Under the pieces are notes generated by a model. It saw only the letters and a program-made list of their open reading frames with translations. It ran no database searches and was not told the origin of the DNA. Positions 1 through 7,093 of a stretch of 7,908 nt of DNA are shown piece after piece. The position numbers and the translations under genes were made by a program. The DNA is from Flavobacteriales bacterium (GTDB taxonomy: Bacteria; Bacteroidota; Bacteroidia; Flavobacteriales_D; Sanyastnellaceae), in NCBI GenBank assembly GCA_030728235.1, contig JANRAA010000061.1:1-7908 (forward strand), in the 5' to 3' direction. The stretch's first letter is position 1; every line of letters begins with the position of its first letter.

Positions 1-137
1 ACATGGACCTTGGTACTGTTGTAGCTGGTGAGCACCGTCAGGTTCTTGATTTCAGCACACTATCAAGCGGACTTTATTTGATCAATATCACTGCAAATGG
101 CCAAATGGCTACAATGCGTGTGACTTTGAACAACTAA
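1..137 (+). CDS. 3' end of a T9SS-secreted protein (C-terminal sorting domain)
   Basis: Only the last 44 codons are visible, read in the frame starting at base 3 and ending with TAA at 135-137; the gene begins outside the window. The tail has the pattern of a type A T9SS C-terminal sorting domain: a short strand ending in LDFSTLSSG, then GLYLINI (the usual G-x-Y-hydrophobic strand), a turn with N-G, and a last strand MRVTLNN up to the stop. In this family the tail directs a Sec-exported protein through the type IX translocon, where it is normally removed as the cargo is anchored or released. The role of the cargo cannot be told from what remains. A strong stem-loop terminator follows directly, so this is the last gene of its transcript. 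The sorting-domain call rests on pattern and position only. Confidence 0.75.
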   Translation, partial: MDLGTVVAGEHRQVLDFSTLSSGLYLINITANGQMATMRVTLNN

Positions 138-154
138 GATTCTTTGAATAAGAG

Positions 155-211
155 AAGAGATCAACCGTTTGGTATACCTTTTGTTATGCCGCACGTGTTG
201 ATCTCTTTTTT
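155..211 (+). terminator. Rho-independent terminator with extended, interrupted stem
   Basis: An 11 bp perfect stem (AAGAGATCAAC at 155-165 with GTTGATCTCTT at 197-207) runs into a T tract at 206-211. The interior also pairs: 166-168 with 193-195, and 170-176 with 185-191 including G-U pairs, leaving an apical loop of about 8 nt. It lies 17 nt after the upstream stop codon and 17 nt before the next start codon. It should end the T9SS-cargo transcript. There is no T run on the opposite strand, so it works in the plus direction only. Its closeness to the next start leaves little room for a separate promoter downstream of it. Confidence 0.78.
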
Positions 212-227
212 CTTAAAATAACCAATC

Positions 228-716
228 ATGAAAAAGCACTTTATTCTTACCCTTTCTTTGGCCATTGTTTCATTGGTAGCTTTTGCTCAAGGTGTTCCGA
301 GCGTTAAATTAAAAAGCACTGAAGGTAAAACTGTTGATACCGCAACCCTTGTAGGCAAAGGAAAGCCAGTTATTATTTCTTTTTGGGCAACTTGGTGTAG
401 TCCGTGCAAGCGTGAACTCAACAACTACCTTGAGCATGCGGAAGACTGGAAAGACGAATTTGGTGCAGAAATTATTGCTGTGAGCATCGACGATCAGCGC
501 ACGGTTACGCGCGTTGCTCCATATGTTAACAGTGTTGAGTGGGAATATTTGGTTCTTCTTGATTCAAACAAGGATTTGGCCCGCGCCATGCAGGTTATAA
601 ATGTTCCTCACACATTCTTAGTTGATGCCTCGGGTAAAATCGTGTGGCAGAACAACAACTATTCAGACGGAGACGAAGAAGAGTTGTACGACCAACTAAA
701 GAAACTTAAGAAATAA
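228..716 (+). CDS. TlpA-like periplasmic thioredoxin (thiol-disulfide oxidoreductase)
   Basis: A 162-residue protein of the TlpA/ResA/redoxin branch of the thioredoxin fold. An N-terminal signal peptide (basic MKKH, hydrophobic core, likely cleavage after AFA at residue 20) sends it to the periplasm. The active site is W56-C57-S-P-C60 in FWATWCSPCKREL. The cis-proline side of the site is V126-P127-H-T, followed by the strand FLVDASGKIVW. The two active-site cysteines are the only cysteines. The protein is nearly the bare domain, without the long N-terminal extension of larger Bacteroidota TlpA proteins. Known members reduce or isomerise disulfides in exported proteins, for example in cytochrome c maturation. 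No cytochrome genes are nearby; the downstream neighbours are outer-membrane proteins with paired cysteines, which may be substrates. The ATG at 228 is preceded by an A-rich leader without a Shine-Dalgarno sequence and gives a complete signal peptide. Family call is firm, substrate unknown. Confidence 0.93.
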   Translation: MKKHFILTLSLAIVSLVAFAQGVPSVKLKSTEGKTVDTATLVGKGKPVIISFWATWCSPCKRELNNYLEHAEDWKDEFGAEIIAVSIDDQRTVTRVAPYVNSVEWEYLVLLDSNKDLARAMQVINVPHTFLVDASGKIVWQNNNYSDGDEEELYDQLKKLKK

Positions 717-721
717 GTTTG

Positions 722-744
722 AGCCGGTAGTACCGGCTTTTTTT
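722..744 (+). terminator. Rho-independent terminator after the TlpA-like gene
   Basis: AGCCGG (722-727) pairs with CCGGCT (733-738) around a 5 nt loop, and the pairing could extend inward by TA/TA. A T run spans 738-744. It starts 5 nt after the TAA of the thioredoxin gene. It should separate that gene from the outer-membrane operon beginning at 780, at least in part. Only 35 nt lie between the T run and the next start, so partial read-through may feed the operon. Confidence 0.85.
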
Positions 745-779
745 GTTACTACAGAGATCAACCAACCAAACGCAGTATC

Positions 780-2456
780 TTGAAACGCCTTGCATTCATA
801 CTAGGAGTTGTTGTGCCCTTCTTATCATTCGGCCAGCAATCGGATTCAACAAAGACAGATATCGGTTCAATTACCGGTAATTTTTCAATAATCTGGCAAA
901 GTTACAGCGAAGACTCGCTGATAGGTGCGCAGGTTCCACCTGAGAAAACAGGTTTCAATGCTTGGGGTAACCTTATCTATACAAAAGGTAAGTTTTCCGC
1001 AGGCATGCGCTATGAATCATATTTGAATCCACTTCTAGGATACCCAGGCAGGTTTAAAGGAACAGGCATTGGATATCGGTTTGCACGATACTCCGACAAA
1101 CAATTCGACATCACCATTGGTAATTTCTACGACCAATTTGGAAGTGGTTTGATCTTCAGATCCTTCGAAGAAAGATATCTCGGAATCGACAATGCCATTG
1201 ATGGTTTTAGAGTTGTTTTAACCCCAATCGATGCCGTGCGCATCAAAGGGATTTATGGAAAACAACGTTTGGATTTCGACGACGGCCTTATCAACGGTGA
1301 CGGAATTTTACGCGCTGTTGACGCTGAAATCAACTTGAATGGATTGAAAGAAAAGTGGGGAGAGAAAGACTTGCAAGTTACACTTGGCGGTTCGTTTGTA
1401 AGTCGATATCAAGCAGCAAGCCAGATTGAAAAAGACACCCTCGTGCTAGAAGTACCTAACAACGTTGGATCTTACGCGGCACGCTTGAATGTCTTCTACA
1501 AAGGGTGGACCTTCCTAGGAGAATATGTTGGAAAGATAAACGATCCAAATGCCGACAACGGCTACATATACAAGCCCGGTCAGGGATTCATCGCCAACAT
1601 TGCTTACACACAGAAAGGATTTGGTTTCAACTTACAAGGAAAACTGGTAGACAATTTAAGTTTCAGAAGCGACCGGAACTTACTGCTATTTGATGCGCCA
1701 GTTAACTTCATGCCGTCGATTACAAAGGTTCACACTTACAACCTTGCAGCCACTTTGTATCCGTATGCTACCGTTATCGACGGAGAAGTAGGATTCAATG
1801 CAGAAATGTTTTACAAGATTCCGAAAGACACCCCACTTGGAGGGAAGTATGGGACAAACCTTACTGTAAACTTCGCAGCAGCGAACAATATAGACACAAC
1901 GGGGTTGTCGGGTATTGACCGCATTATAGACGGATATCAGCGCAACAGCTTCGGCTTTGGCGACTCAAAATTCGTTCGTGATTTCAATGTTGAAGTGAGC
2001 AAAAAGTTCTCGAAGAATTTCAAAGCAAAGTATACCTACTACTATTTGGAATTCAATACTTTGACCACTCCAGTAACAACTGATTTCAAAGGCATTGTAT
2101 ATGCAGACATCCATGTTTTGGAGTTTGCAAATAAGCTGTCGACACATCATTCACTACGGACAGAGCTGCAGGCGTTGACGACAAAACAAGACAAAGGTGA
2201 TTGGGCAACAGTGCTTGTGGAGTACTCATATTCACCGCATTGGTTTGTGAGTGTGATGGATCAATACAACTATGGAAATCCAATAAACGACAGAAGAGTG
2301 CACTATTTATTCGGAACTCTTGGTTATATTAATGGTGCGAATCGCATCGCCATTGGATATGGAAAGCGCCGTGAAGGTATTTTCTGTGTAGGTGGTGTTT
2401 GTCGCGCCGTGCCGGCCTCGAACGGATTTGAAATTACAATAACAAGCAGCTTTTAA
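780..2456 (+). CDS. DUF6029-like outer-membrane beta-barrel protein, TTG start
   Basis: A 558-residue protein with a signal peptide (MKRLAFILG, hydrophobic core, likely cleavage near SFG/QQ around residue 18). Strands of alternating aromatic and polar residues follow, such as FSAGMRYESY, FDITIGNFYDQF, ARLNVFYKGWTFLGEY and WATVLVEYSYS, and the chain ends in FEITITSSF with the terminal phenylalanine typical of outer-membrane barrels. Length, strand pattern and the CVGGVC segment fit what I recall of DUF6029 proteins of Bacteroidota; this is from memory. Its only cysteines are C536 and C541, in a turn before the last strand. The start is TTG: no in-frame ATG lies close upstream, the signal peptide begins exactly here, and the next methionine is at residue 76, inside the mature protein. 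The lipoprotein gene follows after 1 nt. Function is unknown; a transport or scaffold role in the outer membrane is inferred. Confidence 0.8.
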   Translation: MKRLAFILGVVVPFLSFGQQSDSTKTDIGSITGNFSIIWQSYSEDSLIGAQVPPEKTGFNAWGNLIYTKGKFSAGMRYESYLNPLLGYPGRFKGTGIGYRFARYSDKQFDITIGNFYDQFGSGLIFRSFEERYLGIDNAIDGFRVVLTPIDAVRIKGIYGKQRLDFDDGLINGDGILRAVDAEINLNGLKEKWGEKDLQVTLGGSFVSRYQAASQIEKDTLVLEVPNNVGSYAARLNVFYKGWTFLGEYVGKINDPNADNGYIYKPGQGFIANIAYTQKGFGFNLQGKLVDNLSFRSDRNLLLFDAPVNFMPSITKVHTYNLAATLYPYATVIDGEVGFNAEMFYKIPKDTPLGGKYGTNLTVNFAAANNIDTTGLSGIDRIIDGYQRNSFGFGDSKFVRDFNVEVSKKFSKNFKAKYTYYYLEFNTLTTPVTTDFKGIVYADIHVLEFANKLSTHHSLRTELQALTTKQDKGDWATVLVEYSYSPHWFVSVMDQYNYGNPINDRRVHYLFGTLGYINGANRIAIGYGKRREGIFCVGGVCRAVPASNGFEITITSSF

Positions 2457-2457
2457 G

Positions 2458-3303
2458 ATGAAACGAATACTATTTTTCTCGCTGATTTTTCTGGCATCTT
2501 GCGACATGATTGAAGATCCAGTGCTTCCTTTTACCATTTCATACAGGGCAGATCTTTACGGACCTGCTCCAACCTTTGATGCAGCAACAGACTTCAGTCA
2601 AAATGTATTGATTGAAGACTTCACTGCTCATAAATGCGGAAATTGTCCGGATGCTGGTGTTATTGCAGATGAAATGCTAGAGGCCCATCCTGGTGATGTC
2701 GTTCTCGTAGCCGTGCACGCTGGACCTCTCGCAGATGCTTCTTCCGCACCTTTCATAACTGATTGGACGAATGCAGAAAGTAATTACTTCTGGGATCAAC
2801 TTGATTTTCAAGCCAACCCACTAGGCCGCGTTAATCGAAAGGGCGGTGTCGGGAATTTCTTTGCCCCAACAGTGTGGGTTGCTGAAACAAACGCACTTTT
2901 GGCCAACAGTTCTCCGCTGGCGCTTCAGATGTCTGTAAATTTTCAGGCTGATAATAACCATTTGAACATTCACGTCAACGGACAGTTCAACGAGAATTTT
3001 CCTGGATCATCGCATTTGGTATTGCTCATTACAGAATCAAACTTGGTAGATTATCAATTGTGGTATGGTCATGAACCTGAGGTGGTGCCTGATTATGACT
3101 TTAAGCACGTGCTGCGCGGCAGTGTGAGTGGTCCGGAGGGATTGAACTTCTCAGACAACGCTCTTTCTGGCGATGAAATCCAGAAAGACTATACCTATAC
3201 ATGGAACAACGAGTGGGTTCCTGAAAACTCACATGTCGTTGCATTGGTATACAACGATGCTACCGGCGAAATCATGAATGTTATGGAAGCCCATGTGGAA
3301 TAA
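2458..3303 (+). CDS. Omp28-like outer-membrane lipoprotein with thioredoxin-type CGNC motif
   Basis: A 281-residue lipoprotein. MKRILFFSLIFLASC is a lipoprotein signal with lipobox L-A-S-C15, and the mature end CDMIEDP carries acidic residues just after the lipidated cysteine. The segment from residue 50 (VLIEDFTAHKCGNCPDA) is the hallmark of the Omp28-related family (named after the Porphyromonas gingivalis 28 kDa outer-membrane protein): hydrophobic-E-D/E-F-T, then C60-G-N-C63-P. Next comes a thioredoxin-like part with VVLVAVHAG (81-89) and F135-A-P-T-V-W, where the proline would sit beside the CxxC as the cis-proline does in thioredoxins. The C-terminal half (about 155-281) looks like a beta-sandwich. 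C15, C60 and C63 are the only cysteines. The gene is 1 nt after the DUF6029-like stop and overlaps the next gene by 11 nt, so translational coupling is likely. Whether it is catalytic is unproven. Confidence 0.88.
   Translation: MKRILFFSLIFLASCDMIEDPVLPFTISYRADLYGPAPTFDAATDFSQNVLIEDFTAHKCGNCPDAGVIADEMLEAHPGDVVLVAVHAGPLADASSAPFITDWTNAESNYFWDQLDFQANPLGRVNRKGGVGNFFAPTVWVAETNALLANSSPLALQMSVNFQADNNHLNIHVNGQFNENFPGSSHLVLLITESNLVDYQLWYGHEPEVVPDYDFKHVLRGSVSGPEGLNFSDNALSGDEIQKDYTYTWNNEWVPENSHVVALVYNDATGEIMNVMEAHVE
3285..3289 (+). promoter_or_regulatory. Shine-Dalgarno-like GGAAG supporting the 3293 start
   Basis: GGAAG ends 3 nt before the ATG at 3293, inside the end of the upstream lipoprotein gene. 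The spacing is short and Bacteroidota often do without such sites, so it is weak support. Together with the signal-peptide geometry it favours 3293 over the ATG at 3278. Confidence 0.35.
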
Positions 3304-3901
3304 ATTCGTTGTTTTCGTTCTTGTCCTTTTGGCTTCTAACCTGCAAGCGCAACTTACGTTCGAAGGTGGTGTTTTCGCTGGAGGATCAATCACCCAAGTT
3401 GATGGAGACAATGCACAAGGGTTTAATAAACTTGGACTTTCAGCAGGTGCCTTTGTGCAGGTAAATCCATCTGAGAAATTCGGCGTACGCCTAGAAATGG
3501 GATACATTGGCAAAGGAAGCCGACGACCGGCCGACCCCGACAACAATGACTTTCAAACTTGGGGATACAATTTTCGGTACATCAACGTACCTGTGCTAGC
3601 CGACCTCTCATTTGAGAAATTCGACATCATTGTCGGCCCATATTTTGGCTACCTCATATCTGATTCTCAAATGTTCAATAACGAAACCTTCGACATCGTC
3701 AACCCGGAGATGTTGAAGATAGATTTCGGCGGAGTTATCGGCGCAGAGATGGATTTTGGCGACAATATTTTCCTTGCGGCTCGGTATTCAATGAGTCTGA
3801 TTCCCATTCGCCCTTCACCTGATTCTGGCAATCAAGTGCGATGGTACGATGGTGGAATGAGCAACATCGCGTTAGAAATCCTTGTTGGATATAAATTTTA
3901 A
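3293..3901 (+). CDS. PorT-like small outer-membrane beta-barrel protein
   Basis: A 202-residue protein with a signal peptide (MWNKF, hydrophobic core, likely cleavage after QAQ at residue 20). The mature part has alternating strands typical of the PorT / OMP_b-brl_2 family: LTFEGGVFAGG, KFGVRLEMGYIGKGS (residues 62-76), FRYINVPVLADLSF (94-107), FDIIVGPYFGYL, FLAARYSMSL, and the closing ALEILVGYKF with a terminal aromatic residue. No cysteines. An in-frame ATG at 3278 would add five residues, but the ATG at 3293 puts the basic residue and hydrophobic core in the normal place and has GGAAG at 3285-3289 just upstream. With this start it overlaps the lipoprotein gene by 11 nt. It is the last gene of the operon, and its stop overlaps that of the convergent BNR gene. 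The fold is clear; the role is not. The family includes PorT of the T9SS but mostly unassigned barrels. Confidence 0.85.
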   Translation: MWNKFVVFVLVLLASNLQAQLTFEGGVFAGGSITQVDGDNAQGFNKLGLSAGAFVQVNPSEKFGVRLEMGYIGKGSRRPADPDNNDFQTWGYNFRYINVPVLADLSFEKFDIIVGPYFGYLISDSQMFNNETFDIVNPEMLKIDFGGVIGAEMDFGDNIFLAARYSMSLIPIRPSPDSGNQVRWYDGGMSNIALEILVGYKF

Positions 3902-6900
3902 TCCACCTTCGGGAACGACTTCACCACTTTCCATTCCATTTCATCGCATAAAGTCTTCCACGTTTTCCACTCACCATCAAAAAAGTCGTTCACTTTCGAA
4001 ACGATTGCTTCAACTTCTGATTGTGCGATTTCTAAGGCGCGATCTGCATTTTTAGAAGGTACACCTTCTTCGTAAGACATGGCATCCCAGAGGTAATCGT
4101 TGACGTGTTTGGTCACATGGTCATATCCTTCAAAGTCGTCTGGCAGCATAAACTCGTTCTCAAGCTTTTTGATAGTTTTCGAAAGCGAGTCAGCCATCGT
4201 CGAAACAGGCTTATATGTTGAATCAGCAAACATCGCTACCTGTTTCCTTACAAGATCGATGACCTCTTTAGCCTCCATCAATTGTTTGAACGATTTGCCA
4301 GCCCTTTCAGCTTCTTTGAGGACAGCAGTATGGTAAGCAGCACGAGCCGCGAAAACACCTGCTTCCAATAGCGTTCGAGGGTCAGCGAACACATTGACTT
4401 CAGTTGTAGCTGTCATTTTTTCATACGCGAGCTCTACTTTGTATGTCCCCGGCGCCACTTGAAAGCCGCCGCCAACCTCCTCTTTGCCCTCTCTCTTGCG
4501 TCGCGACGGCCATTCCACACCCTTCGTATCGAAGTACCAAACCATGCGATTTACACCAGAGTCAGGCGACATAGTTAGAGTTCTGAGGGTGTCTCCAGTA
4601 TTCGAAAATATTCGCGCTGTCACCTTCTTTTTACCCGTAGTATCAACCATTTCTGGATCTAAGAAAAACTGAATCACAGCACCCGAAGGTTTGTTGTCAC
4701 CTTCCCATACGTGATCGGCTAAAAACCTGCTCCCTGCCGGTCGGATGTAGCTTGCCTGATAGCTTGGCGGCGATTTAAACGCAACCAATTTCTCATCAAG
4801 TTTTGCTGCTTTTCTCAAAGGCTCGATGGCATCGAGGATGTAACAACCCCGACCAAATGTAGCAATCACCAAATCGTCTTCAACCGGTTGGATTTTCATA
4901 TCGATGGTGCAGACCGAAGGATAATCGTGCTTCCATTGCTGCCATGATTTACCCTTGTTAAACGATAAGAACAGTCCGCCTTCAGTTCCCAGAAACAGCA
5001 AATTTGGTTCGATGTTATCTTGTAAAATCGCATGTGCATGTCCGTGCACACTCCCATCACCCGCTAACCTCGTCCACTTCACCCCACCGTCGGTAGTGTG
5101 ATACACATACGTTCCCCAATCATTCAATCGGTAGTTGTTTGCCGTTACAAAAGCTTCTTTATCGTTGAAGGCCGACGGGTGAATTTGGGTTACGTAGCAT
5201 TCTTTCGGGAAACCCTTGATGTTATCAGACACCCGTTTCCAGTTCGCGCCGCCGTCGAACGTCACATGGATGTAACCGTCATCAGAACCTACCCAAATCG
5301 TGTTTTGGCTAATGACACCCGGTGCTATGCAAGTTATTGTTGTGTGGTTCTCAGCCTGCGTAGCATCTATTGTTAGTCCGCCCGATTTCGCCTGCTTTTG
5401 CTTCTCTGGATTGTTCGTTGTGAGATCAGGAGAGATAACATCCCAAGACGCCCCTTTATCGTTGGATTTATGAAGAAACTGGCTACCGAAGTAGATGCTT
5501 TTCGGATTGTGAGGATTGGCAGCTATGGCTGCATTCCAATTGAAGCGCAGCGGCACTGTATCAGTAGAAACCGGTTGAACAAAACGCATTGCACCCGTTT
5601 TCATGTTGATGTGGTTCACATTTCCACCTTGATACATTGCATAAGCGTAGTCGGGATTGTCGGCATCAGGAACAACGTCAAATCCATCTCCGAAAGATAT
5701 TTCTTGCCAATTCTCATTTCGAATACCATCGTTTTGCCACACAAAACCAGGACCTTTCCACGAGCCATTGTCTTGCAAACCACCGTAGACATTATAAGGT
5801 GTTTGAAGGTCGACATTCACGTGATAGAACTGACCTACAGGTAAGTTCGAAATGAACTCCCAATTATCGCCACCATCGCGAGAGATGTTCAGTCCACCAT
5901 CGTTTCCATTCACAATAAAATCAGGATTATCGGGGTGAATATAGAATGCATGGTGATCGGGGTGTACCCCGTAATAGGGCAAGATTACTTCAAAGTTTTT
6001 TCCACCATCGATGCTTTTTGTAACAACCGAGTAGAGGTTAAAAAGCGTATTCTCATCGCTAGGATCTACAAAGATATCGGCATAGTAGAACGGACGGTTC
6101 CCAATGTTTTTGGTTGCCACCGATTTCCAGTTTTTACCACCATCATCAGAACGATACAAAGCCGTTTTTTTACTTTCTACCAGCGCGTACACCACATCTG
6201 GATTTGAATGAGCGATTGCCAAACCAATTCTACCCAACTCAGAATCAGGAAGACCCGCGTCCTCATCCAATTCTTTCCACGATTCACCGCCATTGTATGT
6301 CACATACAAACCGCTGCTCAATCCACCCGAATTGAACGTCCATGGCTTGCGACCATACTCCCACATTGCAGCGAACATTTTGTTTGGATTTCGCGGATCC
6401 ACAACCAAATCGGCGCATCCAGTTTGGTCATTGATATAAAGAGATTTCGTCCATGTCTTACCCCCATCTTTTGAGGCATACACCCCACGTTCGGCATTCT
6501 TTCCCCAAACACTGCCCATGGCTGCAACCCACACCAAATCAGGATTGTTTTTGTGAACCACGATGCGGTGAATCGTTTTCGTTTCAGCCAATCCCATGAA
6601 CGACCAAGTCTCGCCACCGTCGACACTTTTGAACACCCCAGCCCCACTCGAATGAGAGTTGCGTGGATTTCCTTCTCCAGTGCCCGCATAAATAACATCA
6701 GGGTTAGATGGTGCTATTGTTAAAGCACCTATCGACTGCGTTGGCATATCATCGAATACAGGCTTCCAAGAGATTCCACCAGAAACACTCTTCCATACAC
6801 CACCGCTGGCTGTACCTGCAAAAATGGTCTCAGGATTATCGCGCACCACATCGATTGCTGTGACCCTGCCCGACATTGTTCCCGGACCAATATAGCGCAT

Positions 6901-6990
6901 GTTCATGCCCTTAAATAAAGAAAGATCAACATCCTGCGCAGCAGCGAAGAAAGAGATAAAGAACAAAACCGAGGAAAAGAGATGCTTCAT
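3898..6990 (-). CDS. Secreted BNR/Asp-box (sortilin-type) beta-propeller protein, 1030 aa
   Basis: A large exported protein of the WD40/YVTN/BNR-like (VPS10/sortilin-type) class, often labelled glycosyl hydrolase in Bacteroidota without proof of activity. The signal peptide MKHLFSSVLFFISFFAAAQ is followed by the family opening MRYIGPGTMSGRVTAID. Eleven Asp boxes (S/T-x-D/N-G/K-G-x-x-W/F) occur near residues 68, 122, 173, 231, 281, 326, 370, 509, 577, 632 and 676, enough for one or two propellers. A His cluster HPDHHAFYIHPDNP (343-356) precedes GNDGG, and another, HGHAH, is at 649-653. About 770-870 looks like an Ig-like domain (PGTYKVEL), and the rest to 1030 is largely helical and charged. 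No T9SS tail is seen. An in-frame ATG at 7050 (and one at 7020) would put about 20 residues before the signal peptide, so 6990 was chosen. It is convergent with the barrel gene and divergent from the glycosyltransferase gene. Substrate and activity unknown. Confidence 0.9.
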   Translation of the reverse strand: MKHLFSSVLFFISFFAAAQDVDLSLFKGMNMRYIGPGTMSGRVTAIDVVRDNPETIFAGTASGGVWKSVSGGISWKPVFDDMPTQSIGALTIAPSNPDVIYAGTGEGNPRNSHSSGAGVFKSVDGGETWSFMGLAETKTIHRIVVHKNNPDLVWVAAMGSVWGKNAERGVYASKDGGKTWTKSLYINDQTGCADLVVDPRNPNKMFAAMWEYGRKPWTFNSGGLSSGLYVTYNGGESWKELDEDAGLPDSELGRIGLAIAHSNPDVVYALVESKKTALYRSDDGGKNWKSVATKNIGNRPFYYADIFVDPSDENTLFNLYSVVTKSIDGGKNFEVILPYYGVHPDHHAFYIHPDNPDFIVNGNDGGLNISRDGGDNWEFISNLPVGQFYHVNVDLQTPYNVYGGLQDNGSWKGPGFVWQNDGIRNENWQEISFGDGFDVVPDADNPDYAYAMYQGGNVNHINMKTGAMRFVQPVSTDTVPLRFNWNAAIAANPHNPKSIYFGSQFLHKSNDKGASWDVISPDLTTNNPEKQKQAKSGGLTIDATQAENHTTITCIAPGVISQNTIWVGSDDGYIHVTFDGGANWKRVSDNIKGFPKECYVTQIHPSAFNDKEAFVTANNYRLNDWGTYVYHTTDGGVKWTRLAGDGSVHGHAHAILQDNIEPNLLFLGTEGGLFLSFNKGKSWQQWKHDYPSVCTIDMKIQPVEDDLVIATFGRGCYILDAIEPLRKAAKLDEKLVAFKSPPSYQASYIRPAGSRFLADHVWEGDNKPSGAVIQFFLDPEMVDTTGKKKVTARIFSNTGDTLRTLTMSPDSGVNRMVWYFDTKGVEWPSRRKREGKEEVGGGFQVAPGTYKVELAYEKMTATTEVNVFADPRTLLEAGVFAARAAYHTAVLKEAERAGKSFKQLMEAKEVIDLVRKQVAMFADSTYKPVSTMADSLSKTIKKLENEFMLPDDFEGYDHVTKHVNDYLWDAMSYEEGVPSKNADRALEIAQSEVEAIVSKVNDFFDGEWKTWKTLCDEMEWKVVKSFPKVD

Positions 6991-7093
6991 AATTCGAAAA
7001 TAGGTTCCTAAAGTACTCATCAAAGGCGAGAAAAAAGAAAGCACGACCAAAATGCGACGAGAGAATAGTAAAAAGCACTAAGTTCGAAGGCAA
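6991..7093. promoter_or_regulatory. Divergent intergenic region between the BNR and glycosyltransferase genes
   Basis: This 103 bp A-rich gap separates two divergent start codons and must hold, or lie close to, both promoters. On the minus strand CTAAAGTA at 7008-7015 reads TACTTTAG, one mismatch from the Bacteroidota -7 consensus TAnnTTTG, and would give a short leader for the BNR gene. No good TTTG -33 box lies at the usual spacing. On the plus strand TAAGTTCG (7079-7086) is similar but too close to the ATG at 7094 to be convincing. Confidence 0.35.

Noticed and set aside
3229..3546. 105-codon minus-strand frame across the lipoprotein/barrel junction
   Set aside because: Antisense to two good genes; Pro- and Ser-rich with no family resemblance.
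5398..5844. 148-codon plus-strand open frame opposite the BNR gene
   Set aside because: It lies fully antisense to a well-supported coding region, with an odd composition rich in Ile, Arg and His, and no domain or signal peptide. It is a shadow of the repeat-rich gene, as are the other plus-strand frames between 4100 and 6474.
6318..6698. 126-codon minus-strand frame inside the BNR gene
   Set aside because: Same strand but a different frame from the Asp-box protein, which is continuous through this stretch. No recognisable domain.
4460..6890. Repeated DNA corresponding to the Asp boxes, considered as a tandem repeat or CRISPR-like array
   Set aside because: The similarity is at protein level (S-x-D-G-G-x-x-W), with irregular spacing and divergent codons. 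There are no constant-length repeats or spacers.
6995..7002. CGAAAATA, reading TATTTTCG on the minus strand, as a -7 box for the BNR gene
   Set aside because: Only a few bases from the start codon at 6990, leaving no room for a transcript leader, and it has a mismatch in the conserved part.
7052..7081. Nine-codon ATG...TAA frame just upstream of the glycosyltransferase gene
   Set aside because: In frame and close enough to suggest a leader peptide, but it has no ribosome site or attenuator hairpin and is short enough to be chance.
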